From JANNSX01 sp046348995 (lineage in GTDB: Bacteria; Pseudomonadota; Alphaproteobacteria; Rhizobiales; Hyphomicrobiaceae), in contig JAXMDB010000001.1 in NCBI GenBank assembly GCA_046348995.1, positions 616,532 to 680,531 on the forward strand: 64,000 bases of DNA, read 5' to 3'. Shown here in pieces: positions 34,650 through 44,999 of the stretch. The position numbers and the translations under genes were made by a program. The notes below the pieces were generated by a model that worked only from the letters and a program-made list of their open reading frames with translations, was not told the DNA's origin and made no database searches. Every line of letters begins with the position of its first letter. The first letter of the stretch is position 1.

Positions 34650-35570
34650 ATGTCTCAGCCGTTGCTGCCACGCGATATCGAGGCGCTCTATGGCTGGTAC
34701 CGGTCGGTAGGGATTACGGAATTCTCAGCCGACCAGGCGACCGACTGGTTCGATCTCGAGCGGCAGATGGAAGCGCGCCGGAAAGAGGCGCGGTCGGCGA
34801 AGCCTGCCCTGCCTGCGCGGGCAGAGCGCTCCCAAGCCGCACCGCCGGCCTCGCGCCCCGTCGAGAGCGAGCGGCGTCCTCCGCAAGCGCCGGCGGCCAC
34901 ACGGTCTCCCGCACCAGCCGCAGCCCCGCCGGCGCGGCGTCCGGCGCCTGCTGCCGCGCCAGACCAGGCGGTCATGGTGGCCCGCGCCGAGGCCAAGTCT
35001 GCGAAATCGTTGAGCGAGCTCAAGGCGCTGCTCGAGCGCTTCGACGGCTGCGGTCTCAAGGCGACGGCCAAGAGCCTCTGCCTCTATCGCGGCGCCGAGC
35101 AGTCGCGGCTGATGCTCATCGGCGAGGCCCCTGGCCGCGACGAGGATCTCGCCGGCAAGCCCTTCGTCGGACGTGCCGGACAGCTGCTCGATCGCATGCT
35201 GGCCGCGATCGGGCTCACCGAGGAGAGCGTCCACATCACGAACGTCGTCTACTGGCGGCCGCCGGGCAATCGCACGCCGACGTTGCAGGAGGTGCAAGTC
35301 TGCGAGCCCTTCCTCAGGCGCCAGATCGAGCTGGTCGCGCCCGAGATCATCGTCCTCCTGGGCGGCGCCGCCGCCAAGCAATTGCTCGACAGTGCCGAAG
35401 GCATCATGCGGCTGCGCGGCAAGTGGAAGACTATCGAAGCCGGTGGCCGGCAGATCAAGGCGATCGCGACGCTGCATCCCGCTTACCTGCTGCGCACGCC
35501 CAACGCCAAGAAGCAAGCCTGGCGCGACCTTCTCATGATCGAGACCGCCCTTGCCGTGAAAGAAAGCTGA
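34650..35570 (+). CDS. Family 4 (Fe-S) uracil-DNA glycosylase
   Basis: A 306-residue DNA repair enzyme removing uracil. An N-terminal 110-residue region contains a Pro/Ala-rich linker (SRPVESERRPPQAPA and similar). The catalytic domain shows the iron-sulfur cysteines FDGCGLKATAKSLC, motif A GEAPGRDEDLAGKPFVGRAG, the NRTPT segment and motif B ATLHPAYLLR. Family 4 enzymes have a [4Fe-4S] cluster. ATG 34650 fits the start of homologs (MSQPLLPRDIEALYGWYRSVG); upstream in-frame codons are in the divergent promoter region. It is followed 6 nt later by moaB. Confidence 0.93.
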   Translation: MSQPLLPRDIEALYGWYRSVGITEFSADQATDWFDLERQMEARRKEARSAKPALPARAERSQAAPPASRPVESERRPPQAPAATRSPAPAAAPPARRPAPAAAPDQAVMVARAEAKSAKSLSELKALLERFDGCGLKATAKSLCLYRGAEQSRLMLIGEAPGRDEDLAGKPFVGRAGQLLDRMLAAIGLTEESVHITNVVYWRPPGNRTPTLQEVQVCEPFLRRQIELVAPEIIVLLGGAAAKQLLDSAEGIMRLRGKWKTIEAGGRQIKAIATLHPAYLLRTPNAKKQAWRDLLMIETALAVKES

Positions 35571-35576
35571 AGTCCC

Positions 35577-36137
35577 ATGAGCAGAATAGACGAGACCCGC
35601 CCGTTCATCCCGATCAACATCGCCGTGCTGACCGTGTCCGACACGCGCACTGCGAAAGAGGACAAGTCCGGCGACTACCTTGCCGCCCGGATCGCCGAGG
35701 CGGGACACACGCTCGCCGATCGGACGATCCTGAAAGACGACATCGCGGCGATCCGCGCCAAGGTCGACGGCTGGATCAAGAGCCCGGGCGTCGATGCCGT
35801 CATCACGACGGGTGGCACCGGCTTCACCGGCCGGGACGTGACACCCGAGGCGGTCTCGCCGCTCTTCGAGAAGGAGATCGACGGCTTTTCCGTCGTCTTC
35901 CATATGCTGTCCTACGAGAAGGTCGGCACCTCGACGATCCAGTCGCGGGCGCGCGGCGGCGTCGCCAACGGCACCTACGTCTTCTGCCTGCCAGGATCGC
36001 CGGGCGCTTGCAAGGATGCCTGGGAAGGCATCCTCAAATGGCAGCTCGACAACCGCCATCGCCCCTGCAACTTCGTCGAGATTTTGCCGCGCCTGACGGA
36101 AGATCCGACGAAGCCCGCGACGTCCGCTAGATCCTGA
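35577..36137 (+). CDS. moaB: Molybdenum cofactor biosynthesis protein B
   Basis: A 186-residue MoaB/Mog-type protein that adenylylates molybdopterin in cofactor maturation. Motifs seen: VLTVSDTRT near the start, ITTGGTGFTGRDVTPEAV (residues about 77-94) and GSPGACKDAWEGIL near residue 142. It forms an operon with the uracil-DNA glycosylase gene. The cofactor is needed by the CoxL-type hydroxylase about 12 kb away, although the two loci are not linked in transcription. Confidence 0.95.
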   Translation: MSRIDETRPFIPINIAVLTVSDTRTAKEDKSGDYLAARIAEAGHTLADRTILKDDIAAIRAKVDGWIKSPGVDAVITTGGTGFTGRDVTPEAVSPLFEKEIDGFSVVFHMLSYEKVGTSTIQSRARGGVANGTYVFCLPGSPGACKDAWEGILKWQLDNRHRPCNFVEILPRLTEDPTKPATSARS

Positions 36138-36145
36138 GGCCATAG

Positions 36146-36985
36146 ATGTCCCGTAAAAACAGCCCGCCCGTCGTCGGTGCGGCCCTCGGCCTCGATGATC
36201 TAGAGACGCACAAGCGCTGGTTGCTCGAGCGTCAGCGCGATCTGGAGATTCAAGATTTCATCAATGTCGAGGCGCTGATCGGCGACTGGCGGCCGATCGC
36301 CGAGCGGGCACGCAAGCTCCTCGACGGTCATACCGGCCGCGTCGGCATTCACGGGCCCTTCTGGGGCTGGCAGATCGACACGCAAGACCCGGATGTGCGC
36401 GAGATCGTCAAGCGCCGTCTCGATACGGCTCTCGAGGCGCTTCGCGCCATCAACGGCCGCAAGGGCGGCGGCCACATGGTGGTGCACTCGCCCTCGACGC
36501 TGTGGGACTACAACCACTACTTCCTCTACGACGGCATGCGCGAGAAGCAGATCGAGCGCGTGCAGCTGTGCCTGCGAGAGGCTGCCAGGAAGGCCGAGGA
36601 TATGGGGGCCGTCATCGTCATCGAAAACTGCGACGACAAGGACCCGTTTTGGCGCGTCGATCTCGCGCGGTCATTCAACAGTCCGGCGGTGCGCGTCTCG
36701 CTCGATACCGGACACGCACTCCTGGCGCAGGGCACCTATGGCGGGCCGCCGGTCGATGCCTATGTGAAGGCGGCTGGCGACATGCTCGCCCACGTCCATC
36801 TCCAGGACGCCGACGGCTATGGCGATCGCCACTGGGTGATGGGCGAGGGAAGCGTGCCCTGGCACGCCGTGTTCCGCGCGCTCGACAAGCTCGCCCAGAT
36901 GCCGCGCCTGATGATCGAGCTCAACGATCGCCGGCGTATCCCCGAGGCGGCGGCGTGGCTCGAAAAGCAGGGGTTGGCGGTCTGA
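36146..36985 (+). CDS. Sugar phosphate isomerase/epimerase-type TIM-barrel protein
   Basis: A 279-residue AP-endonuclease-2-like TIM barrel. Key segments are GIHGPFWGWQID (strand 2), HMVVHSPSTLWDY (strand 3), VIVIENCDDKDPF (Glu ligand, strand 5), VSLDTGHALLAQG (Asp and His ligands, strand 6) and HVHLQDADGYGDRHW (strand 7). The E/D/H/H/E metal site of xylose-isomerase-like enzymes is thus present. The substrate is unknown. It starts 8 nt after moaB and may share its transcript. Confidence 0.85.
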   Translation: MSRKNSPPVVGAALGLDDLETHKRWLLERQRDLEIQDFINVEALIGDWRPIAERARKLLDGHTGRVGIHGPFWGWQIDTQDPDVREIVKRRLDTALEALRAINGRKGGGHMVVHSPSTLWDYNHYFLYDGMREKQIERVQLCLREAARKAEDMGAVIVIENCDDKDPFWRVDLARSFNSPAVRVSLDTGHALLAQGTYGGPPVDAYVKAAGDMLAHVHLQDADGYGDRHWVMGEGSVPWHAVFRALDKLAQMPRLMIELNDRRRIPEAAAWLEKQGLAV

Positions 36986-37186
36986 GAGCGTGGGCCGGAT
37001 AGCTCGGCCGGCGGACGGCGGGCCGGACGAGCGCCATAGGAAAGTGTGGCACGGCGAGCCTTTTGAACAGTTTGTAGGGCGAAGGTGCGGAAGACTGGGC
37101 CGCACGCTGTTGCTCTGGCCCCGGACGAACGCTAACCCATCGCTGATCGCCGATTGGGGGTGTGGCGTCGGCAGCGGGGGGAGCGC

Positions 37187-38521
37187 ATGCGCTTCAACGT
37201 CAATCGCGTCCAGATTCGCGAGATTGCGATCGTTGGCCTGCCGGCGGTGCTCCTCGTCATTGCCGCCTTCTGGCTGACCGCGCAGTTCGTGCAGCCCGCC
37301 CCGCCGGCGACCTTCAGGATCACGACGGGATCGGAGACGGGGGCGTATTTCGCCTTGGCCAAGCGCTATGCCGAGATCATCGACCGGGAGGGGATCAGCG
37401 TCGAGGTCGTCGCCTCCAAAGGCTCGGTCGAGAACCTGGCGCGCCTCAAGGATGCCGATGCCGGTTACGCCGCAGCATTCCTTCAAGGCGGCATCGTCGA
37501 GCCAGCCGACGGTGAGACGATCGTCTCGGTGGGGCGAATGTTCTATGAGCCGTTGTGGATCTTCTACAAGATGCCCGACGACCTGGTCGGCATCCCCGAG
37601 CTCAGTGGCCTGCGGGTCGCCATCGGGCCCGAAGGCAGCGGAACGCGGGCGCTCGCGGAGAAGCTTCTGGCTGCCAACGGACTCGACAAAGATCACGTTG
37701 TCTTTCTGGCGGAGACCGGTCGTAGCGCGATGGAGGCGTTGCTCGAAGGGCGAGCGGACGCCGCCGTGTACGTCTCCTCGGCGAGCTCGCCGCTCATTCA
37801 GGAGATGCTGAACAATGCCAATCTGAAGCTTCTCGACAATCCGCAAGCCGAGGCCTACACGCGCAAGTTCCCATATCTGCATCGGCTGCAATTGCCTCGC
37901 GGCTCCATCGACCTTGTGCGAGACGAGCCCCCCGCTGATCTGAGCCTGCTTGCGCCGACCGCGGCGCTCGTCGTGCGCCGTGACACGCATCCAGCCATTG
38001 TCGATCTGCTCGCCCAGGCGGCTTTGGAGGTGCATGGCGGCGCCGGGCTGCTGGAGCGCGCGGGCGAGTTCCCCATGCCGAGCGATCCCGAGCTACCGTT
38101 CTCGGAGGATGCGCGGCGGATCTACACGTCTGGCGTCTCCTTCCTGCAACTTTATCTGCCTTTCTGGCTCGCCAATTTCCTGGAGCGCTCCTTCATCATG
38201 CTGCTGCCCATTCTGGCCGTCGTGCTGCCGCTCATCCAGGTGGTGCCGTGGCTCTACGAGATGCGCGTGCGGGCGCGCATTCTCTATTGGTACGGACGTC
38301 TCACCAGGGTGGAGAAGGAGCTCGACATTCGAAAGGGCGGCGACGCGCTAATGCGATTCAAGTCCGATGTCGAGCAGATCGACGATGCGGTGAGCAAGCT
38401 GCCGGTGCCGTTGCCCTACATCGAGCAGGTGTTCGACCTGCGGGCCAACATCGATATGGTCCGTCAGCGCATCGCCGCGCGGCTGGCCGGGCTGCCGGAG
38501 CAGACGGTTGCTGTAGAATAG
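37187..38521 (+). CDS. TAXI family TRAP-transporter solute-binding protein, membrane-anchored at both ends
   Basis: A 444-residue protein. An N-terminal TM helix (about residues 11-33) is followed by a TAXI binding domain (FRITTGSETGAYFALAKRYAE, NLARLKDADAGYAAAFLQGG, GLRVAIGPEGSGTRALAEKLL). A second TM helix lies at about 325-350 (FIMLLPILAVVLPLIQVVPW), then a cytoplasmic helical tail rich in charged residues. No TRAP permease gene is adjacent. The extra C-terminal membrane and helical part is unlike a simple periplasmic binding protein and suggests a sensory or scaffold role. The 200 nt before it hold nothing I recognise. Confidence 0.85.
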   Translation: MRFNVNRVQIREIAIVGLPAVLLVIAAFWLTAQFVQPAPPATFRITTGSETGAYFALAKRYAEIIDREGISVEVVASKGSVENLARLKDADAGYAAAFLQGGIVEPADGETIVSVGRMFYEPLWIFYKMPDDLVGIPELSGLRVAIGPEGSGTRALAEKLLAANGLDKDHVVFLAETGRSAMEALLEGRADAAVYVSSASSPLIQEMLNNANLKLLDNPQAEAYTRKFPYLHRLQLPRGSIDLVRDEPPADLSLLAPTAALVVRRDTHPAIVDLLAQAALEVHGGAGLLERAGEFPMPSDPELPFSEDARRIYTSGVSFLQLYLPFWLANFLERSFIMLLPILAVVLPLIQVVPWLYEMRVRARILYWYGRLTRVEKELDIRKGGDALMRFKSDVEQIDDAVSKLPVPLPYIEQVFDLRANIDMVRQRIAARLAGLPEQTVAVE

Positions 38522-38732
38522 ACGTGAGCCTGCGCTCTGGAGTGCTTCCGGTAAGGTGCGAAGCGGTGTTCCGATGAGAAGCACGACAATCCAACACCCA
38601 AGCGATCCAACCGGCGGCAGAAGCAATTTCCACAGCTTCTCCAAGCCGCTGCGGCGCAACGGTCGGCGGACGGGGGCGGACAGCGAATCAGTCTAAACTC
38701 CGAATCACCTGAACGCCCGAACCCGAGACCCG

Positions 38733-40655
38733 ATGCGCTTTCCCCCGCAGCTCCTCGACGAGATCCGTGCGCGCCTGCCTGTGTCCCAGGTGGTGTCGCG
38801 GCGCGTCGCGCTGAAGCGGCAGGGGCGCGAGTTCATGGGGCTCTCGCCCTTCAAGGTCGAGAAGACGCCGTCCTTCACCGTCAACGACCACAAGGGCTTC
38901 TACCATTGCTTCGCCACCGGCGAGCACGGCGACATCTTCACGTTTCTGATGAAGACCGAAGGGCTCCAATTCCCCGAGGCCGTCGAGCGGCTGGCGGAGG
39001 AAGCCGGCGTGCCGATGCCCAAGCCCTCGCCGGAGCTGGTGAAGCAGGCCAACGAGCTCGACCGGCTGGTGGCGGCCTCCGAGGCGGCGGCGAAGTTCTA
39101 CGAGGAGCGGCTCAAGGCCGCCGACGGCCGGGCGGCGCGCGACTATCTCGTCCGTCGCGGCCTCGCCGCCGAGACCATCGCCAACTTTCGCTTAGGCTAT
39201 GCGCCCGACAGCCGGAGCGCGCTCAAGGAGCATCTGGCGTCCAAAGGTTTCAAGACCGAGGAAATGGCGAAGGCGGGCCTCTTGATCTCGGGCCCGGATA
39301 TTTCCGTCCCCTACGACCGCTTCCGCGGCCGCCTGATGATCCCGATTCCGGATCTGAAGGGCCGCGTCATCGCCTTCGGCGGCCGGGCCCTCAAGCCCGA
39401 CCAGACGCCCAAGTACCTGAACTCGCCCGAGACGCCGCTCTTTCACAAGGGCCGGATCCTCTACAACGCGGCCCGCGCCCGCATGCCCGCTCACGATGCC
39501 GGCACCGTCGTGGTGGTCGAGGGGTACATGGACGTCATCGCGCTCGCCGAAGCCGGCGTCGGCCATGCGGTGGCACCCCTCGGCACCGCCCTGACGCCCG
39601 ACCAGATCAAGCTGCTCTGGCGCTTAGCGCCGGAGCCCATCCTCTGCTTCGACGGCGACACGGCCGGCCAGAAGGCCGCCCACCGGGCCGTCGATAACGT
39701 CATGCCGCTGCTCGAGCCGGGAAAGAGCCTGCGCTTTGCCTTCCTGCCCTCGGGGCTCGATCCCGACGATCTCGTCCGCCAGCAGGGCCCCGAGGCAGTC
39801 CGGCGCGTGCTCGCCAATGCCGACGGTCTCCTCGACGTCATCTGGCGCCGTGAGCTCGCCCGGGAGCCTGCCGACACGCCCGAGCGCCGCGCGGCGCTGA
39901 CGAAGCGTGTCGAGGGACTTGCTGCGGCGGTTCAGGACCAGCCGGTGCGCGAGGAATATGAGCGGGCGCTGCGCCAACGGCTCCGGGAGTTCCAGTGGCA
40001 GTCCGTCCGCTCGGGCGGCAGCCGCGGCCAAGCGCCGGGATCGGGCCGGAGCGGCCCCGACTGGCGCGCCCGGGAACGGGCGATCGGGCAAAAGAAGCCG
40101 CTCGCCGTCAATGCCGCGCTGGCCTCCCGGGCAGCCCTTGCCAGCAGCCCCCTCGTGATCGGTACGAGCCCGGATGTGACCCGTCAGGCGCTGATGCTGA
40201 AGACCCTCGTCAACAACCCCTGGCTCCTCGACGAGGTGGCGGAGGAGGTGGCTGGCTTGAGCCTCGCTGCCCCCGCCCTGGTGCGACTCCGCGACGGCCT
40301 TTTGCGCATCCACGCCGAGGCTGCCCCCCTTGACACGGCCTCGCTCAGTCACCATTTGACGGCGTTAAGCCTCGATGACGCCGTTGGTTTCGTCCAACGC
40401 GCTTTGACACACAACAGTGACCGTTTCGCCGAGCCCGGCGCTTCACCGGATAAGGTTCTGCTGGCCTGGCGGGAGTTATTGTCGTTGCAACACAAGTTTG
40501 AAGACCTTAGGCAGGACATTGCCGCAGCCGAGGCCGCGCTTTCGAGGGACGGCACGGACCAGGCGCTTTCCCTGCTGGCGGAGTTGCGACAGAGGCAGAA
40601 CACAACGGAAACAACGGCCGCGGACGGGGTTATTCCCGTACGCCGGCCGGCCTGA
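38733..40655 (+). CDS. dnaG: DNA primase DnaG
   Basis: A 640-residue primase that makes RNA primers at the replication fork. The N-terminal zinc-ribbon region is GLSPFKVEKTPSFTV...FYHCFATGEHGD: compared with the usual CPFHxEKTPSF / HCFxCGxxGD, positions 38, 41 and 62 are S, K and T, so only C59 of the zinc ligands remains. This degenerate form is common in Hyphomicrobiales. The TOPRIM core has VVVVEGYMDVIALAEAG (Glu) and CFDGDTAGQKAA (DxD). The C-terminal DnaB-binding domain follows. The 211 nt upstream of the gene contain no recognised feature. rpoD is 96 nt downstream, the classic arrangement. Confidence 0.97.
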   Translation: MRFPPQLLDEIRARLPVSQVVSRRVALKRQGREFMGLSPFKVEKTPSFTVNDHKGFYHCFATGEHGDIFTFLMKTEGLQFPEAVERLAEEAGVPMPKPSPELVKQANELDRLVAASEAAAKFYEERLKAADGRAARDYLVRRGLAAETIANFRLGYAPDSRSALKEHLASKGFKTEEMAKAGLLISGPDISVPYDRFRGRLMIPIPDLKGRVIAFGGRALKPDQTPKYLNSPETPLFHKGRILYNAARARMPAHDAGTVVVVEGYMDVIALAEAGVGHAVAPLGTALTPDQIKLLWRLAPEPILCFDGDTAGQKAAHRAVDNVMPLLEPGKSLRFAFLPSGLDPDDLVRQQGPEAVRRVLANADGLLDVIWRRELAREPADTPERRAALTKRVEGLAAAVQDQPVREEYERALRQRLREFQWQSVRSGGSRGQAPGSGRSGPDWRARERAIGQKKPLAVNAALASRAALASSPLVIGTSPDVTRQALMLKTLVNNPWLLDEVAEEVAGLSLAAPALVRLRDGLLRIHAEAAPLDTASLSHHLTALSLDDAVGFVQRALTHNSDRFAEPGASPDKVLLAWRELLSLQHKFEDLRQDIAAAEAALSRDGTDQALSLLAELRQRQNTTETTAADGVIPVRRPA

Positions 40656-40751
40656 CCCCAAGCCCCTCGTGGGCGGCACACATAGGATAGGAGCCCCGCT
40701 TTGCGCCAAGAGCAGCATGGCAGGCCGAAGAAGACCGAGCGGAGTGGACGC

Positions 40752-42806
<2,055 letters not shown>

Positions 42807-42818
42807 GGTTCGGTGGCG

Positions 42819-43087
42819 ATGCCGACGATTTCAATCTTCTTCGGCATCATCGTGCAAATGCACTGGCGAGATCACGCCCCGCCGCATGTGCATGTATAGT
42901 ATCATGGACAGGAGGCACTCGTCGCGATTGCAACGGGTGAGAGCTGATCGAAGTCACGCTGCCCGGCAAAGCACCCCGTATATTGCGCGAGTGGGTCGAG
43001 GAGTGCCGGACCGAGCTGACTGCCAACTGGGAGCGCGGCCGACGGCAGGAGCCGTTCGAGCAGGTTCCAGGGCCAGATGCGGAATGA
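42819..43087 (+). pseudogene. DUF4160 gene, broken by an in-frame TAG and a 2-nt insertion
   Basis: The frame opens MPTISIFFGIIVQMHWRDH then APPHVHV, the hallmark start of DUF4160. A TAG follows at 42897-42899, then YHGQEALVAIATGE in the same frame. At 42939-42943 the bases read GAGAG where GAG is expected; dropping two bases restores LIEVTLPGKAPRILREWVEE and the rest of a DUF4160 ending (TANWERGRRQEPFEQVPGPDAE). The stop TGA at 43085-43087 overlaps the ATG of the DUF2442 gene (ATGA). DUF4160 and DUF2442 genes commonly occur as a pair. Starts 12 nt after rpoD. Confidence 0.85.
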
Positions 43088-43377
43088 TCGAGCTGATCCA
43101 TGTCGTCGGCGTCGAGCGCGAAGCATTGAACCGTCTTCGGGTCAGGTTCTCGAACGGTGCGGTGGGCGTCCGCGACTTTTCCAGCATGCTCGCCGATGGT
43201 GGGCCCATGGTCGAGCCTCTGCGGGACCCCGGCTATTTCGCGCGCGTGTTCATTCAATGCGGCGTGCTAACCTGGCCCAACGGCTTCGACCTCGATGCCA
43301 TCCAGCTTCATGACGAGATGAAACAACAGGGCGAGATAGAGTCCGTCGGAGCCGCCTCGTCTCATGCGGCGGAATAG
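43084..43377 (+). CDS. DUF2442 domain-containing protein
   Basis: A 97-residue protein with the DUF2442 pattern: MIELIHVVGVEREALNRLRVRFSNGAVGVRDFS, then PLRDPGYFARVFIQCGVLTWPNGFDLDAIQLHDEM (parts of the domain; the WPNG.D.D motif near residue 75 is diagnostic). The start at 43084 overlaps the stop of the broken DUF4160 gene, so it was translated by coupling. The frame upstream to 42886 belongs to the partner gene in another phase. The pair has been regarded as toxin-antitoxin-like, without a settled mechanism. It remains intact although its partner is lost. Confidence 0.85.
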   Translation: MIELIHVVGVEREALNRLRVRFSNGAVGVRDFSSMLADGGPMVEPLRDPGYFARVFIQCGVLTWPNGFDLDAIQLHDEMKQQGEIESVGAASSHAAE

Positions 43378-43464
43378 GTGAGGCTCGGGCAGACCCGAAG
43401 CAACGAAATCGGCGCGCTTCAGATCATATAGCAGCCAGTCCGGTCTCAAGCGCTAAAGAGCCTT

Positions 43465-44040
43465 ATGGAAGATTGGGCGGTGCAAGGTGACCAACTCACG
43501 CTTCTTGCACACGAGACCCGGGGACTTGCCGACTTCTCGGTGACCGACGAATTCGTGGAGCTCGAAGAACTGGAAGTCTGTGGCCACGAAGGCCGCTATC
43601 AGCTCCGATTTGGACGCCCCGAGCAGCGCTTCTCCTGGCCTATAATCCCCGGTTACGCTTATCGGGCAGATAGTCATGAGGTTGTCGCCGAGTTTCATCG
43701 AGCGCAGCGCGTCAATGCGACGACATGGATGGCGATTTCGCTCGATGCTTTGACGATCAAGATTCCACGCGTACAAATTCGATTTCGAAGCTACTGGACT
43801 CCCGATGCCGGCATCGCAGTGCTGGCGGGACCGCAGAACTGGAGTTTGGTGGATGGCTCGAAGATAAGGGATCACGAACACGACATTTTTGATTGGGCCA
43901 AGATCGACCGAACGACGAAACTGACCTGGCACAATGAGGTTCAAGATTGGTGGTGCTCGCAACAGAACTTTGAGAAGCTAATACGTGATGACTTTCTTGG
44001 TTGGCGTTCAGACCCGATGATCGCCCGGCCCCTAGAGTGA
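43465..44040 (+). CDS. Hypothetical protein, unrecognised
   Basis: A 191-residue soluble protein without signal peptide or TM segment. It is acidic and rich in Trp (nine residues, for example FSWPIIPGYAYRAD, WWCSQQNFEK). The first third looks like beta strands (LTLLAHETRGLADFSVTDEFVELEELEV). No family was recognised. Its base composition is clearly lower in GC than rpoD or dnaG, and it follows the DUF4160/DUF2442 patch, so acquisition by transfer is likely. ATG 43465 has an AGAG sequence upstream; the start is moderately supported. Confidence 0.6.
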   Translation: MEDWAVQGDQLTLLAHETRGLADFSVTDEFVELEELEVCGHEGRYQLRFGRPEQRFSWPIIPGYAYRADSHEVVAEFHRAQRVNATTWMAISLDALTIKIPRVQIRFRSYWTPDAGIAVLAGPQNWSLVDGSKIRDHEHDIFDWAKIDRTTKLTWHNEVQDWWCSQQNFEKLIRDDFLGWRSDPMIARPLE

Positions 44041-44063
44041 TACAAATAGTTTCGTGCGGCGCA

Positions 44064-44519
44064 ATGCGGTTAGGCTTCGACAGTCAAAACTTGCTACTCG
44101 TGGCAAACATTCCAGTCGATGCCGCGAGGCTCCTCGTCCTCGAAGCCCGTGCCTCCAACCACACCTTCCTCGACCGCCTGATCGCCGACTGGCACTCCGG
44201 CGCCAACCGTTTCGACGCACCCGGCGAGTGCTACCTCGGCGTCTATGATGGCGATACCCTCATCGCCTGTGGCGGGCTCAATCGCGATCCCTACATCGCG
44301 GACGATCCGGCCATTGGCAGACTGCGGCATCTCTACGTCGCAGAGGCCTATCGCGGCCGAGGTGTCGGACGCCACCTCGTCGACGGCCTAATCGCACGCG
44401 CCACCGCCTTCCGCCGTATCCGCCTACGCGCCACCCCCGAGGCCGTAGCCTTTTACGAGCGCCTCGGCTTCCTCCTCGTCGACGAGTCCCACGCCACCCA
44501 CGCCCGCGACCTCGGATAG
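44064..44519 (+). CDS. GNAT family N-acetyltransferase
   Basis: A 151-residue acetyltransferase. Motif A is RLRHLYVAEAYRGRGVGRHLVDGLI (R-G-R-G-V-G at about residue 99), and the closing motif is LRATPEAVAFYERLGFLLVDE. It has the GGLNRDPY strand before. The acceptor is unknown. The ATG at 44064 gives a natural start; the frame is open to 44001 overlapping the previous gene. It is a single gene. Confidence 0.82.
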   Translation: MRLGFDSQNLLLVANIPVDAARLLVLEARASNHTFLDRLIADWHSGANRFDAPGECYLGVYDGDTLIACGGLNRDPYIADDPAIGRLRHLYVAEAYRGRGVGRHLVDGLIARATAFRRIRLRATPEAVAFYERLGFLLVDESHATHARDLG

Positions 44520-44618
44520 CCTGCCCGGGGTTCGATTTGTCGCGCCGGGACGGGTTGCCAGGCAAGGGCGCATCGTCCAAAGTTCATACAACCTATGCGC
44601 TGAGCAGGAGTTTTTGTC

Positions 44619-44861
44619 ATGACGTCGATCCGCACGCTCGCCCTTGCCGCCCTGGGCTCGATCGCCATCGCCGCCGTCGCCTCTGCCACCGAGGTGAAGA
44701 CGACCGAAGATTCCATCACCGTGACGGCCCCCTACACCGACGTCGACACGTCGTCCGACAAGGTGGCGGTCAAGGCGCCCTATACGGACGTGAAGGTCGA
44801 CAAGAAGGCGCGGACGGTGCGCATCCGCGTGCCCTATTTCAGCGGCGACATCAGCTGGTAA
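44619..44861 (+). CDS. Small exported protein with a duplicated APYTDV motif
   Basis: An 80-residue protein with a signal peptide (cleavage after ASA, about residue 23). The mature part of 57 residues is Thr/Val/Lys/Asp-rich with repeats TAPYTDVDTSSDKV, KAPYTDVKVDKKA and a diverged RVPYFSGDISW, in steps of 18-20 residues. This predicts a small all-beta periplasmic protein of three hairpins. No family was recognised. An AGGAG site lies 8 nt before the ATG. A perfect 18-bp palindrome follows 1 nt after the stop. Confidence 0.72.
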   Translation: MTSIRTLALAALGSIAIAAVASATEVKTTEDSITVTAPYTDVDTSSDKVAVKAPYTDVKVDKKARTVRIRVPYFSGDISW

Positions 44862-44862
44862 T

Positions 44863-44880
44863 CGACACCGGCCGGTGTCG
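44863..44880. terminator. Perfect 18-bp palindrome after the small exported-protein gene
   Basis: CGACACCGGCCGGTGTCG directly follows the stop codon. As RNA it gives a compact hairpin without a T-run, so it may stabilise the 3' end or end transcription with help from Rho. Confidence 0.5.
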
Positions 44881-44999
44881 CGGCGTCTCATCCTGACGCA
44901 CCGGCCTCACGCCGCGTTCACGACCTCGTGCCTAGCCATCCGGGCCGCGACTTGCCACGTATCTGAGGCAAGCGACCTGCTCTGACCCCGGAGGCATCC

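Noticed and set aside
38348..38659. Minus-strand frame with a hydrophobic N-terminus downstream of the TAXI gene
   Set aside because: No ribosome-binding site, and most of it is antisense to the TAXI gene.
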